Assembly: GCF_004362515.1 (NCBI RefSeq)
Contig: NZ_SNXU01000001.1
Coordinates: 4,340,001-4,404,000, forward strand
DNA: 64,000 nucleotides
Source of the DNA: Actinokineospora alba
GTDB taxonomy: Bacteria; Actinomycetota; Actinomycetes; Mycobacteriales; Pseudonocardiaceae
Direction of reading: 5' to 3'
The position numbers and the translations under genes are program-made. The notes under the pieces are model-generated. The model did not search any database. It was given only the letters and a program-made list of their open reading frames with translations, and was not told the origin of the DNA. Shown piece after piece: positions 8,812 through 17,594 of this stretch (positions are counted from its first letter, which is position 1; each line of letters opens with the position of its first letter).

Positions 8812-9111
8812 CTAACGGTAGAGCGGGGTTTCGCTCTCTTCGGTCATCAGCAGGCACAGGTGCGCCGTGAGGTAGGCGCGGCACGGTGACGGCGCCTTGG
8901 TGAACAGCCGGGTGCGGCAGGTCGGGCAGCGGCCCTGCGCGTCCGGGTGGTGCTCGTCCAACAGCGCCTGCAGCGCGGAGACGATGCGGGGGAGTTCGCC
9001 GCGGGCCAGTTCGGCGGCGGCGTGCTCACCGCTTTCCGTCGCCCGGGTGCTGAGCGTGGACAGATAATCCTGTAACGATGATTCCATGTGCCCGAAGATC
9101 GACTCGTTCAC
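8812..9111 (-). CDS. small zinc-ribbon-like protein (CxxC)
   Basis: About 99 aa from the GTG at 9111 (GGAAGGA just upstream); an ATG at 9087 is the alternative. The N-terminal half is helical (SSLQDYLSTLSTRA, HAAAELARGELPRIVSALQALLDEH). The C-terminal half contains CPTC plus single cysteines in PCRAYL and HLCLL, which could bind zinc. No named family recognised. It is divergent from the XRE/DUF5753 regulator, a common neighbourhood for small CxxC proteins in Pseudonocardiaceae, and may belong to the same regulatory unit. Confidence 0.6.
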   Translation of the reverse strand: MNESIFGHMESSLQDYLSTLSTRATESGEHAAAELARGELPRIVSALQALLDEHHPDAQGRCPTCRTRLFTKAPSPCRAYLTAHLCLLMTEESETPLYR

Positions 9112-9213
9112 CCGGGTCCTTCCGGTCGGCGGCGCGGCGGGCCGCAAGAGAGTTCTTTCCTGAAGAGACTGCGTGGTCGCGGCGGCATTCTGCAAGTTGC
9201 AATACACGATCGG

Positions 9214-9223
9214 GTGACGTCAC
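9214..9223. promoter_or_regulatory. palindrome GTGACGTCAC in divergent regulator region
   Basis: A perfect 10-bp palindrome in the 271-bp divergent region between the CxxC protein and the XRE regulator. Nearby are two copies of TTGCA around 9191-9202 (as TGCAAGTTGCAA). It is a candidate operator for the XRE protein. No clear -10 or -35 was assigned. Confidence 0.3.
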
Positions 9224-9382
9224 GGGCGCGTCCGGTGAGCCGCTCACAGACTGACCGCAAAACGCGGAGGAGAGTCCCTTGTGCCCGACAAGATCAGCAT
9301 TGAGACTTGCCGTGCGCGGACCCAGTCGCACCCATCAGTGGGCGGGGTCGTTATGCCCGCAGTTGAAACGAGGTGAAACCAG

Positions 9383-10264
9383 GTGGCGCGAGACCTCAGC
9401 CCGACAGTGCGTCGCAGGCGGCTCGCGGGTGAACTGAGGAGATTCCGGGAGGCCGCGAACCTCACGATCGACGAGGTCGGCGACAAACTCGAATGCTCGG
9501 CGTCGAAGATCAGCCGCATCGAGACCGGCCATGTCGGCGTCACCCCGCGCGATGTGCGCGACATGCTCGAGCTCTACGGCATCGAGGAGGACCGGCGCGA
9601 AGCCCTGGTCCAGCTCGCCAGGGAGGCCCGGCAGAAGGGCTGGTGGCACGCCTACACCGAGGTCTTCACCGGCTCCTTCGTCGGGCTGGAGTCCGAGGCC
9701 GCGTTCCTGCACACCCACCAGGCCCTCCTCGTCCCCGGCCTGCTGCAGACCGAGGACTACACCCGCGCCGTCATCCGGGCCATCCGCCCCGACGTGGAGG
9801 ACGACGAGATCGACAAGCGGGTCAAGGGCAGGCTGGCCAGGCAGCGGCTGCTCACCGACCCGCACCCGCCCGAGTACTGGGCGGTGATCGACGAAGCCGT
9901 GCTGCACCGCGTCGTCGGCGGACCCGAGGTGATGCGCGCCCAGCTCCACCGGCTCGCCGAGGCCGCCGCGATGCCGCACGTGACCCTGCAGGTCGTCCCG
10001 TTCGCCACCGGCGCGCATGCCGGAATGGAAACCCCGTTTCTTATCCTGGGATTCCCCGAACAGGCCGATCCTGATGTCGTCTACGTCGAGAACACCACTT
10101 CGGGTGTCTACTTGGAACAGCCGTCGGATGTCCGCCGGTATACGTTGATGTTCGACCATTTGCGCGCGGCGGCGTTGAAACCCGATGACACCGTCGACCT
10201 GGTCCAGCGGACAGCCGATCGGCTGGGTCGCGAATCCGGAAAGAATGAGAGGAGCGGGGCGTGA
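9383..10264 (+). CDS. XRE-family regulator with DUF5753
   Basis: 293 aa. Residues about 8-65 form a Cro/C1-type helix-turn-helix (LRRFREAANLTIDEVGDKLE, then SASKISRIETGHVGV for the recognition helix). Residues about 100-275 form a DUF5753 domain (TYTRAVIRAIRP-like LLQTEDYTRAVI, EYWAVIDEAVLHR, HVTLQVVPFATGAH, VVYVEN). It overlaps the DUF397 gene by 4 bases. XRE-DUF5753/DUF397 pairs are widespread in actinomycetes, act in development (WhiJ/AbaA type loci) and in some cases behave like toxin-antitoxin pairs. GTG start after AAACCAGG. Confidence 0.9.
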   Translation: MARDLSPTVRRRRLAGELRRFREAANLTIDEVGDKLECSASKISRIETGHVGVTPRDVRDMLELYGIEEDRREALVQLAREARQKGWWHAYTEVFTGSFVGLESEAAFLHTHQALLVPGLLQTEDYTRAVIRAIRPDVEDDEIDKRVKGRLARQRLLTDPHPPEYWAVIDEAVLHRVVGGPEVMRAQLHRLAEAAAMPHVTLQVVPFATGAHAGMETPFLILGFPEQADPDVVYVENTTSGVYLEQPSDVRRYTLMFDHLRAAALKPDDTVDLVQRTADRLGRESGKNERSGA

Positions 10265-10467
10265 CCGTTTCTGGGCTTGCCCGCGCGGAATGGCGCAAGA
10301 GCAGCCGCAGCGGCGCGGGCAACGACTGTGTCGAGCTCGCGGTCGGCACCAGCGCGACAGCGGTTCGTGACTCCAAGAACGCGGAGCACGGGCACCTGGC
10401 TTTCGCCGACATGGAATGGCGCGTGTTCGTCGGCGCCCTGAAGGGCGACGAGTTCGACGCTCGCTGA
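10261..10467 (+). CDS. DUF397 protein, partner of XRE regulator
   Basis: 68 aa, GTG start overlapping the regulator's stop (GTGA). Typical DUF397: WRKSSRSGAGNDCVELAV, then VRDSKN and a C-terminal WRVFVGALKGDEFD. The short single-domain form is the usual partner of XRE-DUF5753 proteins and probably modulates their DNA binding. A strong hairpin follows 7 bases after the stop. Confidence 0.92.
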   Translation: MTVSGLARAEWRKSSRSGAGNDCVELAVGTSATAVRDSKNAEHGHLAFADMEWRVFVGALKGDEFDAR

Positions 10468-10474
10468 GTCACGA

Positions 10475-10528
10475 CGGACCCCTTACCTGCCGCCGTGCGC
10501 CCCTGACCGGCGGCGGGTAAGGGGTCCG
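10475..10528 (+). terminator. 21-bp-stem terminator after DUF397 gene
   Basis: Arms 10475-10495 and 10508-10528 pair over 21 bp with one mismatch around a 12-base loop. They lie directly after the DUF397 stop, without a T-tract. Likely the end of the XRE/DUF397 transcript. Confidence 0.75.
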
Positions 10529-10621
10529 CGGCTCAGGACTGCGTGATCACCCGATGCCGGGCCCTCCGCCTCAGCGGCAATCTCCTCATCACTGGAGTTC
10601 GAAGCGATGAGGAGACAGACA

Positions 10622-10789
10622 ATGTGGACCACCGAGGCCATCAACGCAGAGGTCAACTACCGGCGCAACGGCACGCGGGACCTCACCAGCCGGCTGCACC
10701 TGCACGAGGTCAAGCGCACCGGACCGTCCTGGCTGACCCGGGTGCTGCACCTAGGCGGCCCCCGAACAAGCGAGCGTTCGGCCAACTGA
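10622..10789 (+). CDS. small hypothetical protein
   Basis: 55 aa from the ATG at 10622, chosen because GATGAGGAGA lies at ideal spacing; the in-frame ATG at 10607 has no such site. The sequence is polar (WTTEAINAEVNYRRNG, then RLHLHEVKRTG) with no signal peptide, TM segment or cysteine. No family recognised. It sits 25 bp upstream of the large LuxR-type ATPase gene in the same direction, so the two could be co-transcribed. Confidence 0.5.
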   Translation: MWTTEAINAEVNYRRNGTRDLTSRLHLHEVKRTGPSWLTRVLHLGGPRTSERSAN

Positions 10790-10814
10790 TCCAGCGCGCC
10801 GGGGTTGTGCGACC

Positions 10815-13811
10815 ATGCCAGCCATGCCGCGTCTGGGTTCTGGAATTCCGCTGGTGGCGCGCGGCCGCGAACTCCGCGGTCTGCGCGCCGCCTTCGACGC
10901 GGCCGCCTCCGGCCGGGCCGGTGCCGTCCTGCTCGCCGGGGACGCCGGAGTCGGCAAGACGAGAATGACCGAAGAAGTGACCGCCTTCGCCGTCGAGCAG
11001 GGCGCGCTGGTGCTGACCGGCCGCTGTCTCGACATCGGCGAGGCGGGCCTGCCTTATCTCCCGATCGCCGAGGCCCTGTCCGGGGTCCGAGACCGGGTGC
11101 GTGACTGGACCGCCCTGAGCAGGCTTTTCCCCGGTGCGGGCGCGCCCGCCGGACCCGACCCCGGCCAGTTCGCCGCGGGCATGGGCATGCCGTCGAGCGG
11201 CTCGCGCTCCGAGCAGGACATCGGCCAGCTGCAGCTCTTCGACGCCGTGCACGGCGTGCTCGACGACCTGGCCCGCGAGACGCCGGTCGTGGTCATCCTG
11301 GAGGACCTGCACTGGGCCGACGCGTCGACCCGCAGCCTGCTGTCCTTCCTCCTCTCCCGCTTGCGCGGGCAGAAGCTGTTCATCCTGTGCACTTACCGAA
11401 GCGACGACCTGCACCGACGCCACCCGCTGCGCCCCCTGCTCGCCGAACTTGTCCGGCTCCCGCAGGTCGAGCGCATCCAGCTCACCCCGTTCGGCAACGC
11501 CGACTCCCGCCTGTTCGTCGCCGCGCTCGCCGAGGAGCGGCTGAGCGAGCCGGTGCTGCGTGAGGTCGCGGGCCGGTCTGAGGGCAACGCCTTCTTCGCC
11601 GAGGAACTCCTCGCCGCGACTGCCGAGGGGGGCGGGGGCATCCCGACCACGCTGGTCGACGTCCTCATGTCCCGCGTCGAACGCCTCAGTCCCGCCGCCC
11701 AGAGCGCGGTAAGGGCCGCGTCCGTCGGCGGTCGCCGGGTGCCGGACGCCCGGCTGCGCGCGGTCAGCGACCTGGGGGACACCGAACTCGAGGAAGCGCT
11801 GCGCGAGGCCGTGCAGCACCACGTGCTCGTGCCCGGTGAAGGCGACGTCTACGCCTTCCGGCACGCGCTGATGCGCGAGACCGTCTACGGCGACCTCCTC
11901 CCGGGCGAGCGGGTCCGGCTGCACGCCGCGTACGCGCGTGAGCTGTCGAAGGAGTGCGGCACCTGCGGGACCGCCGCCGCCCTCGCCCACCACAGCATGG
12001 AGAGCCACGCCCTTGGCCCGGCCCTGATCGCGTCCGTGCAGGCCGCGGAGGAAGCCGAGGGGCAGGGCGCGCCCGCCGAGGCACTCGAACACCTGGAGCG
12101 GGCCCTGAAGCTGTGGGAGGCGGTCCCGGCCGCCGACCGGCCCGAGATCAGCGAACTGACGCTGCTGCGGCGGGCGTCGTGGGTGGCGGGCACGTCCGGC
12201 GACCCGGAGCGGGCCATCGCGTTCGCTCGGTCCGCCGTCAAGGCCGCCGACCGCGGCGAGGACCCGGAGCACCAGGCCACCCTGCGTCGCAGGCTGGCGC
12301 AGGCGCTCTATGTGCTCGACGGTCGTGAGCAGGAGGCGCTGGAGAACATCGAGAAGGCGTGGGCACTGGTCGCGGACCGGCCGCCCAGCCCGGACCAGGC
12401 GTGGGTCCTCGCGGCGTACGCGACCATCCTGCGCGCCCTGCGCCGCCGCGACGAGGCCGAGGGGCACGCGCGCCGGGCCATCGAAGTGGCGGAGGCGGTC
12501 GACGCGGGCGGTCCCGCGGCCGAGGGGTTGATCACCCTGGCCATCCTCGCCGAGTCCCGCGGTCTCGCCGAGGAGTCCCGCGACATGCTCGTGGAGGCCA
12601 TGCGGCGCGCGGCGGCCGTCGAGGCGATCACCGTGGAACTGCGTGCCCGGTTCTACCTGGCGATCAACTTCTACGAGCACGGCCTGCTGACCGACGCGAT
12701 CGCCGCCGTCGACGGCGGTGTCGACCGCGCTCGCGAAACCGGCCTCACGTGGAGCGCCTTCGGCTTGGAACTGCGCGTCGTGCAGGTCGTCATGCGGTAC
12801 GCGGCGGGGGACTGGGACGGCAGCGAGGCGGCGGCGGAACCGCCCGGCCACCGCGTGTCCAGCACCGTCTCGGCGCGACTGGCCGCCGTCGGCGCGCACG
12901 TCGCCGTGGGCCGAGGCCGCTTCGCCGAGGCTGAGCGACTGGTCAACGAACTGCGGTCGGACTGGCACCGCGACATCCAGATCCCGCTGGTGGCGGGCGG
13001 TGTCGGCGCCGAACTGGCGACCTGGCGCGGCAGGCCCGACCGGGCTGTCGAGTGGGTCCGCGACGCCCTCGAATGGGTCGCGCAGGCGGGCGGGCCGACC
13101 CTGCTCGCCGCGATCCGAATGTCCGCGCTGGGCATCGCCGCCCACGCCGACCTCGCCGCCGCGGCCACCACCCGGCGCGACCCCGAGGCGGCTCAACTCG
13201 CGACCGTCGAAGCCCGGCGCCTGGCCGACCTCGCCCGCGACACCGCGCGGGATGGTCGTCCCCTCACCGGCACCCTGGGCCCTGAAGGCCGAGCGTGGTT
13301 GGCCCGCGCCGAGGCCGAACTGAGCCGGGTCGGCGGCCCAGGCGACCCCGAACTCTGGCGAGCCGCGGTCGACACCTTCGACTACGGCGCGGTGTACGAG
13401 CAGGCGGTATGCCGAAGGCGGTTGGCCGAGGCCCTACTCGCCGCCGACCGCCGCGACGAAGCAGCGGTTGAACTTCGTTTGGCCGACGCCGTGGCGGCCG
13501 ACCTCGGCGCCCGACCGCTGCGTGAGGCCGTCCGCAAGGCAGCCCGGCGGGGGAGGGTGTCCCTCGACGAGAACGTCGAGACCCGCGACGAGGTGGACCT
13601 GTTCACCCCCCGCGAGCGGTCGGTGCTGGCGTTGGTGGCGTTGGGAAGGACAAACCGTCAGGTAGGCGACGAGTTGTTCATCAGCGAGAAGACGGTGAGC
13701 GTCCACTTGAGCCGGATCATGGCGAAGCTGGGCGCGAGCAGGCGCGCGGAAGCAGTGGCGGTCGCATACGAACGCGGCTTGCTCACCGAACAGTCACCCA
13801 CAGCAGGCTGA
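10815..13811 (+). CDS. LuxR-family ATPase regulator (LAL/MalT-like)
   Basis: 998 aa. An N-terminal AAA_16/STAND ATPase has Walker A GDAGVGKT (residues 42-49) and Walker B VVVILEDLHWAD (about 158-169). A long TPR-like helical sensor region spans about 350-900 (repeated Ala-rich helix pairs such as EEAEGQGAPAEALEHLERAL). A C-terminal LuxR helix-turn-helix (about 925-990) contains TPRERSVLALVALGRTNRQV and SEKTVSVHLSRIM. LAL proteins are ATP-dependent activators, often of secondary-metabolite or catabolic genes. No obvious target cluster is adjacent, so its regulon is unknown. Confidence 0.93.
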   Translation: MPAMPRLGSGIPLVARGRELRGLRAAFDAAASGRAGAVLLAGDAGVGKTRMTEEVTAFAVEQGALVLTGRCLDIGEAGLPYLPIAEALSGVRDRVRDWTALSRLFPGAGAPAGPDPGQFAAGMGMPSSGSRSEQDIGQLQLFDAVHGVLDDLARETPVVVILEDLHWADASTRSLLSFLLSRLRGQKLFILCTYRSDDLHRRHPLRPLLAELVRLPQVERIQLTPFGNADSRLFVAALAEERLSEPVLREVAGRSEGNAFFAEELLAATAEGGGGIPTTLVDVLMSRVERLSPAAQSAVRAASVGGRRVPDARLRAVSDLGDTELEEALREAVQHHVLVPGEGDVYAFRHALMRETVYGDLLPGERVRLHAAYARELSKECGTCGTAAALAHHSMESHALGPALIASVQAAEEAEGQGAPAEALEHLERALKLWEAVPAADRPEISELTLLRRASWVAGTSGDPERAIAFARSAVKAADRGEDPEHQATLRRRLAQALYVLDGREQEALENIEKAWALVADRPPSPDQAWVLAAYATILRALRRRDEAEGHARRAIEVAEAVDAGGPAAEGLITLAILAESRGLAEESRDMLVEAMRRAAAVEAITVELRARFYLAINFYEHGLLTDAIAAVDGGVDRARETGLTWSAFGLELRVVQVVMRYAAGDWDGSEAAAEPPGHRVSSTVSARLAAVGAHVAVGRGRFAEAERLVNELRSDWHRDIQIPLVAGGVGAELATWRGRPDRAVEWVRDALEWVAQAGGPTLLAAIRMSALGIAAHADLAAAATTRRDPEAAQLATVEARRLADLARDTARDGRPLTGTLGPEGRAWLARAEAELSRVGGPGDPELWRAAVDTFDYGAVYEQAVCRRRLAEALLAADRRDEAAVELRLADAVAADLGARPLREAVRKAARRGRVSLDENVETRDEVDLFTPRERSVLALVALGRTNRQVGDELFISEKTVSVHLSRIMAKLGASRRAEAVAVAYERGLLTEQSPTAG

Positions 13812-13890
13812 GCCCGCCAGCAGATGCCTGTTAGGGCAGCCAGAGCGGCCATCAACATCCACCCGCAAACGCAAGGGGCCCAACAGAACG

Positions 13891-14032
13891 GCCTGTTTGG
13901 GTGGTTCGCCTTGATTCGGGGGGAGAAGGACCTAAACTTTCGCGGCGCGGGGCAGTTTCCCTATCCTGCCCGCTTTACCCGCGCAGGTCCTTCTCCGGGG
14001 TCCCCGAATCAAGGCGAACCACCCAAACAGGC
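13891..14032. terminator. long interrupted palindrome in convergent junction
   Basis: The 295 bp between the LuxR regulator and the convergent DUF4352 gene is dominated by this inverted repeat. The outer arms (13891-13921 and 14002-14032) are exact over 31 bp, and pairing continues inward (GAGAAGGACCT with AGGTCCTTCTC) with a small offset. The inner loop of about 50 bases has its own GC-rich partial pairing. Probably a bidirectional terminator. It differs in sequence from the pyk and 40.9-kb palindromes. Confidence 0.75.
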
Positions 14033-14106
14033 ACCCCGAGACCAAGACCGCCACGAACCACCCAACAGGCACCCGAACGCCACCCGCCGCGGCGAACCGG
14101 ACGGGC

Positions 14107-14703
14107 TCAGAACTCCCAGACCCACCCGGTCCCATCGGCGGCGCCGTTCTTCAGCGCCGCGTTCCCCGATTTGTACTTGGTGTCGAACACAATCTTGCCG
14201 GTGGTCTTCTCGCCCGGCTTGTAATGGCGGGTGAGCTGCTCGGACTCCGGGAAGCACGCATTCGCGGCCGGCGTCGACACGAGGGTGTCGGCCCCGTCAT
14301 CCCCAAGAATCTCGAACGACCCCGCATGCAGGTGCTTGAGCTCGTCCGAGTACTTCTCCATCGGCTCCACAGTCATCGTGAAGACCACGAAGTGGCCCTT
14401 CTCCGGCTCTTTGGCCTCGGGCGCGGTGCACTCGGGATCGACCTCGACCTTGTCCAGCCGAAACGTGACCAGCCGTGAGCCGTCCTCGGCCACCACGCCC
14501 GCATCCTCACCGACCCGCTTCGGGAGGACCGGCGCGCCGGTCGCGTTGATCTTCGTCCCGCCCGACGAGGTCTCGCCGGGCTCCTTCTTCGTGTCGGTCA
14601 GCTCAATGCCAGGCGGCCCTGACTGCGGTTTGCCGCCGATGGAATCCGAGCATCCCGCCACCAGCAGCGCACCAGCCAACAACACCGTGAGCTTTGACCG
14701 CAC
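14107..14703 (-). CDS. DUF4352 lipoprotein
   Basis: 198 aa. Lipoprotein signal RSKLTVLLAGALLVAGC, predicted lipidation at the Cys of VAGC. A polar linker is followed by a telokin-like Ig (DUF4352) domain: LVTFRLDKVEVDPEC, GHFVVFTMTVEP, then GEKTTGKIVFDTK near the end, which fits the family's two-sheet pattern. GTG start. It lies 21 bp downstream of gabD2, so it may share its transcript. Function unknown; such domains are usually extracytoplasmic binding or scaffold modules. Confidence 0.78.
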   Translation of the reverse strand: MRSKLTVLLAGALLVAGCSDSIGGKPQSGPPGIELTDTKKEPGETSSGGTKINATGAPVLPKRVGEDAGVVAEDGSRLVTFRLDKVEVDPECTAPEAKEPEKGHFVVFTMTVEPMEKYSDELKHLHAGSFEILGDDGADTLVSTPAANACFPESEQLTRHYKPGEKTTGKIVFDTKYKSGNAALKNGAADGTGWVWEF

Positions 14704-14724
14704 TGACTCCCCCTTGTCCGCCGA

Positions 14725-16308
14725 TCAGCGTGGCAGGCGCTTGAGTGCCTTCAGGCCGATCGTCAGTGCCTTCGTCCACGCCTTCGACGGGACCCTCTTC
14801 CACCCACGCAACGGAACCACGCGCTGCGCGGCGATCGTTTGCGCCTCAGTGTATTTGGTGATGCCTTCCTCGCCGTTGCGCCTGCCCACCCCCGACTCGC
14901 CCATGCCGCCCATCGGCGCGTCCAGGCTGCCGAACGCGGCGCCGAAGCCGTCGTTGATGTTGACCGTGCCCGCGTGGATGCGCTTGGCCACCCGCTCGCC
15001 CGCGCGCCTGCTGCGGGTCCACACACTGGCGTTGAGGCCGTAGCGGGTGGCGTTGGCCTGGTCGATGGCCTCCTGCTCGTCGCTGTAGCCGTAGATCGAC
15101 ACGACCGGGCCGAAGGTCTCCTCGGCGAACAGGAGCATGCCTTCGCGGACGTCGGTCAGGATCGTCGGCTCGTAGAACAGCGGGCCGAGTTCCGGGCGCG
15201 GCTTGCCGCCCGCCAGCACGGTGGCGCCCTTGCCCCGGGCGTCCTCGACGTGGTGGTCGATCGTCTTGAGCTGCTCGGCGGAGGTCAGCGAGCCCAGATC
15301 CGGGCCGTAGGACAGCTCGGCGCCGATCTTGACGGACTTGGTCTTCGCCACGAACGCGCGGGTGAAGGAGTCGCGGATGCTTTCGTGGACGTAGATGCGT
15401 TCCACCGACACACACAGCTGGCCCGCGGAGGAGAAGCACGCGGTGACCGCGCCCGCGGCGGTCTTGTCGACGTCGGCGTCGGGCAGCACGACCATCGGGT
15501 TCTTGCCGCCGAGTTCCATCGAGTAGCTGGTCAGCAGCGCCGCCGCCTTCGCGGCCAGACCCTTGCCGGTCTCGGTGGAGCCGGTGAAGCCGAGGTAGTC
15601 GGCCTCCTCGATCAGGGCGGTGCCGATCTTCGAGCCGCGGCCGAGGACGATCTGCCAGACGTCCTTGGGCAGCCCGGCCTCTTCGGCGAGTTCCTGCAGC
15701 CACAGCGCGGAGAGCGCGGTCTGGTTGTCGGGCTTCTGCACGAGGGTGTTTCCCGCGATCAGCGCCGGGATGGCGTCCATGCCGGTGAGGGCGAGCGGGT
15801 AGTTCCACGGGGAGATCATCGACACGACACCCTTGGGGTGGCGCACCTGCGTGGTCCGGGTGAACACCGGCAGCGCGCCCGCGCGCCTGCGCGGGGCGAG
15901 AAACTTGGCGGCCTTGCGGCCGTAGTAGGACGCGGTCATCGCGGTGACCGCGACCTCGTCGTAGGCGTCGACGCGGGACTTGCCGGTCTCGACCTGCATG
16001 ATGTCGAGGACCTCGTTCTGCCGCTCGAGCAACAGGTCGTGCAGGCGCAGGAAGATCCGCGACCGGTCGGCCACCGACGTGGCCGCCCAACTCGCCTGGG
16101 CCACCCGGGCCCGGGCGAACGCGCGGCGCACGTCGGCGTCGTCGATCTGCGGGAGCGTGATGATGGGCTCACCGGTGAAGGGCGCGGCCATCTGCACAGT
16201 GGACGGGTCGGTGCCGGTGACGGCGCGATCGACCAGTTCGGTCGCACGGACCACCGTGGGCGCGCCGGTTACTCCACCGATGGTCGCTGAGGTCGTGGCC
16301 GTGCTCAT
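14725..16308 (-). CDS. gabD2: succinate-semialdehyde dehydrogenase (GabD2-like)
   Basis: 527 aa from the ATG at 16308, preceded by GAAGGAG; the longer reading frame adds only seven residues without a ribosome site. Aldehyde dehydrogenase fold with SPWNYPLAL, the nucleotide site FTGSTETGKG, general base Glu265 in MELGGKNP and catalytic Cys299 in AGQLCVSVERI. Length and motifs match the actinobacterial GabD2 type, which oxidises succinate semialdehyde to succinate with NADP+. Substrate assignment within the ALDH family is by similarity of motifs only. It is 33 bp downstream of the ACT-GNAT gene. Confidence 0.85.
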   Translation of the reverse strand: MSTATTSATIGGVTGAPTVVRATELVDRAVTGTDPSTVQMAAPFTGEPIITLPQIDDADVRRAFARARVAQASWAATSVADRSRIFLRLHDLLLERQNEVLDIMQVETGKSRVDAYDEVAVTAMTASYYGRKAAKFLAPRRRAGALPVFTRTTQVRHPKGVVSMISPWNYPLALTGMDAIPALIAGNTLVQKPDNQTALSALWLQELAEEAGLPKDVWQIVLGRGSKIGTALIEEADYLGFTGSTETGKGLAAKAAALLTSYSMELGGKNPMVVLPDADVDKTAAGAVTACFSSAGQLCVSVERIYVHESIRDSFTRAFVAKTKSVKIGAELSYGPDLGSLTSAEQLKTIDHHVEDARGKGATVLAGGKPRPELGPLFYEPTILTDVREGMLLFAEETFGPVVSIYGYSDEQEAIDQANATRYGLNASVWTRSRRAGERVAKRIHAGTVNINDGFGAAFGSLDAPMGGMGESGVGRRNGEEGITKYTEAQTIAAQRVVPLRGWKRVPSKAWTKALTIGLKALKRLPR

Positions 16309-16341
16309 GGGGGCTCCTTCGCTCGACACTGAGCGCCCATG

Positions 16342-17439
16342 TTACTTCCGGGTAGCACCTTCCGTCGCAGTGGTGGCGGTCACGTCATCCGGCTGGAGGG
16401 ATGGGTCCACCGTGATGGCTACGCGGAGCATGCTGTCCTCGTAGCGCACCGTCACCGGATGCACGGAGGACCGGGCGGCCCGTTCGAACCCGGTTTCCTG
16501 CGACAGGCACCAGGCGATCATCCGCCGGTGGCCCTCGGCGCGGGCGATGGCGCCGAGCCGGTCGATCATCGCGGTGCCCACGCCCTGGCGCTGCCAGCCG
16601 TCCTCGACCAGCAGCGAGATCTCCGCCTCGGCCGGGTCGTTGGTGCGGATGAGCTGGGCCATCCCGATGACCTCGGTGCCGCACAGCGCCAGCAGCGTCT
16701 TGCCCCGCGGCGGCTGCAGCAGGCGGTGCAGCCAGCGGCGGGGGAGGGTGCGCAGGCCCGAGTGGTACCGGGCGAAGAGGGTCTGGGCTGAGCAGCGGGC
16801 GTGCAGGTCGGCGACCGCGTCGCCGTCGGCGGGCGTGCCGGGGCGCAGGACGATGCCCGCGCCGTTGTTCGCGATGACCGCGCTCGGAGCGCCCGCGGCG
16901 ATCACACCGGCGGTCAGGACCTCACCGAACGCGGCGACCCTGGCCAGCTCCACCTCGGTGAACGGCGCCCACCCGCGGCGGGCGACCAGGGTGGTGTCCG
17001 TGCCCAGGTGCAGGACCGCGAGGTGTCCGCTCTGGTCGGACTCGACGTCACCGGCTTCGGCGACGCGCACCGAGTCGGCGCCGAGCATCGTCCGCACAGC
17101 CTCGGCGGTCGCGGCCTGGTCGCGCAGGGCGGCCCCCGCGGCGCGCAGGGCGGCGGTGGTCCGGTCGACCATCTGCCGAACCTGGGCGCGCGTGATGCCG
17201 ACGCAGCGGCCACCTTCGGCGCGGATGTCGTCGATCAGGGACGCGGGCTCGGTGCCTGCGGGGGTGCTCACGACGATCTCGTCGATGACGCCGCCGGGCA
17301 CCGGGAGCACCGAGAGCCCCAGAACGTTGCAGTCCCGCGCGGCGAGGCGGGTGGTGACCCGGGCGAGCGTGCCTGGACGATCGTCCAGGCGGATTCGCAG
17401 CCGCCAGGTCGTGGGCTGGGTCGCGGTGGTCGTGTCCAT
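16342..17439 (-). CDS. ACT domain - GNAT acetyltransferase fusion
   Basis: 365 aa from the ATG at 17439; an ATG at 17454 is possible. Residues about 10-80 form an ACT domain (WRLRIRLDDRPGTLARVTTR, then ARDCNVLGLSVLPVPGG), which usually binds an amino acid. A middle region (about 85-210) resembles a degenerate GAF-like regulatory module. The C-terminal part (about 215-350) is a GNAT acyltransferase with the acetyl-CoA loop VEDGWQRQGVGTAM. This domain order matches actinobacterial amino-acid-regulated lysine acetyltransferases (AAPatA-like), where ligand binding to ACT controls protein acetylation; that link is inference. It is divergent from a hypothetical gene and probably co-transcribed with gabD2. 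Confidence 0.8.
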   Translation of the reverse strand: MDTTTATQPTTWRLRIRLDDRPGTLARVTTRLAARDCNVLGLSVLPVPGGVIDEIVVSTPAGTEPASLIDDIRAEGGRCVGITRAQVRQMVDRTTAALRAAGAALRDQAATAEAVRTMLGADSVRVAEAGDVESDQSGHLAVLHLGTDTTLVARRGWAPFTEVELARVAAFGEVLTAGVIAAGAPSAVIANNGAGIVLRPGTPADGDAVADLHARCSAQTLFARYHSGLRTLPRRWLHRLLQPPRGKTLLALCGTEVIGMAQLIRTNDPAEAEISLLVEDGWQRQGVGTAMIDRLGAIARAEGHRRMIAWCLSQETGFERAARSSVHPVTVRYEDSMLRVAITVDPSLQPDDVTATTATEGATRK

Positions 17440-17594
17440 GCTTCGAGGATGCATGGCGAAGATTGCCGGCTGGGGGCCTCGATGTTTCGGGCATGTGATG
17501 GGTTGCCGCCCCAACCGCTGCCCCTTCGGCCCTCGTAGCCGCGGGCGGACGGGGCCTACGGTCGGTTCCGGACCACACGCGGCGAGGCGGCGAC

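Noticed and set aside
10710..13196. 828-codon open frame on the minus strand opposite the LuxR-type ATPase
   Set aside because: The complementary plus-strand frame has clear Walker and HTH motifs; the minus frame has only low-complexity Arg/Gly/Ala-rich sequence typical of antisense frames in high-GC DNA.
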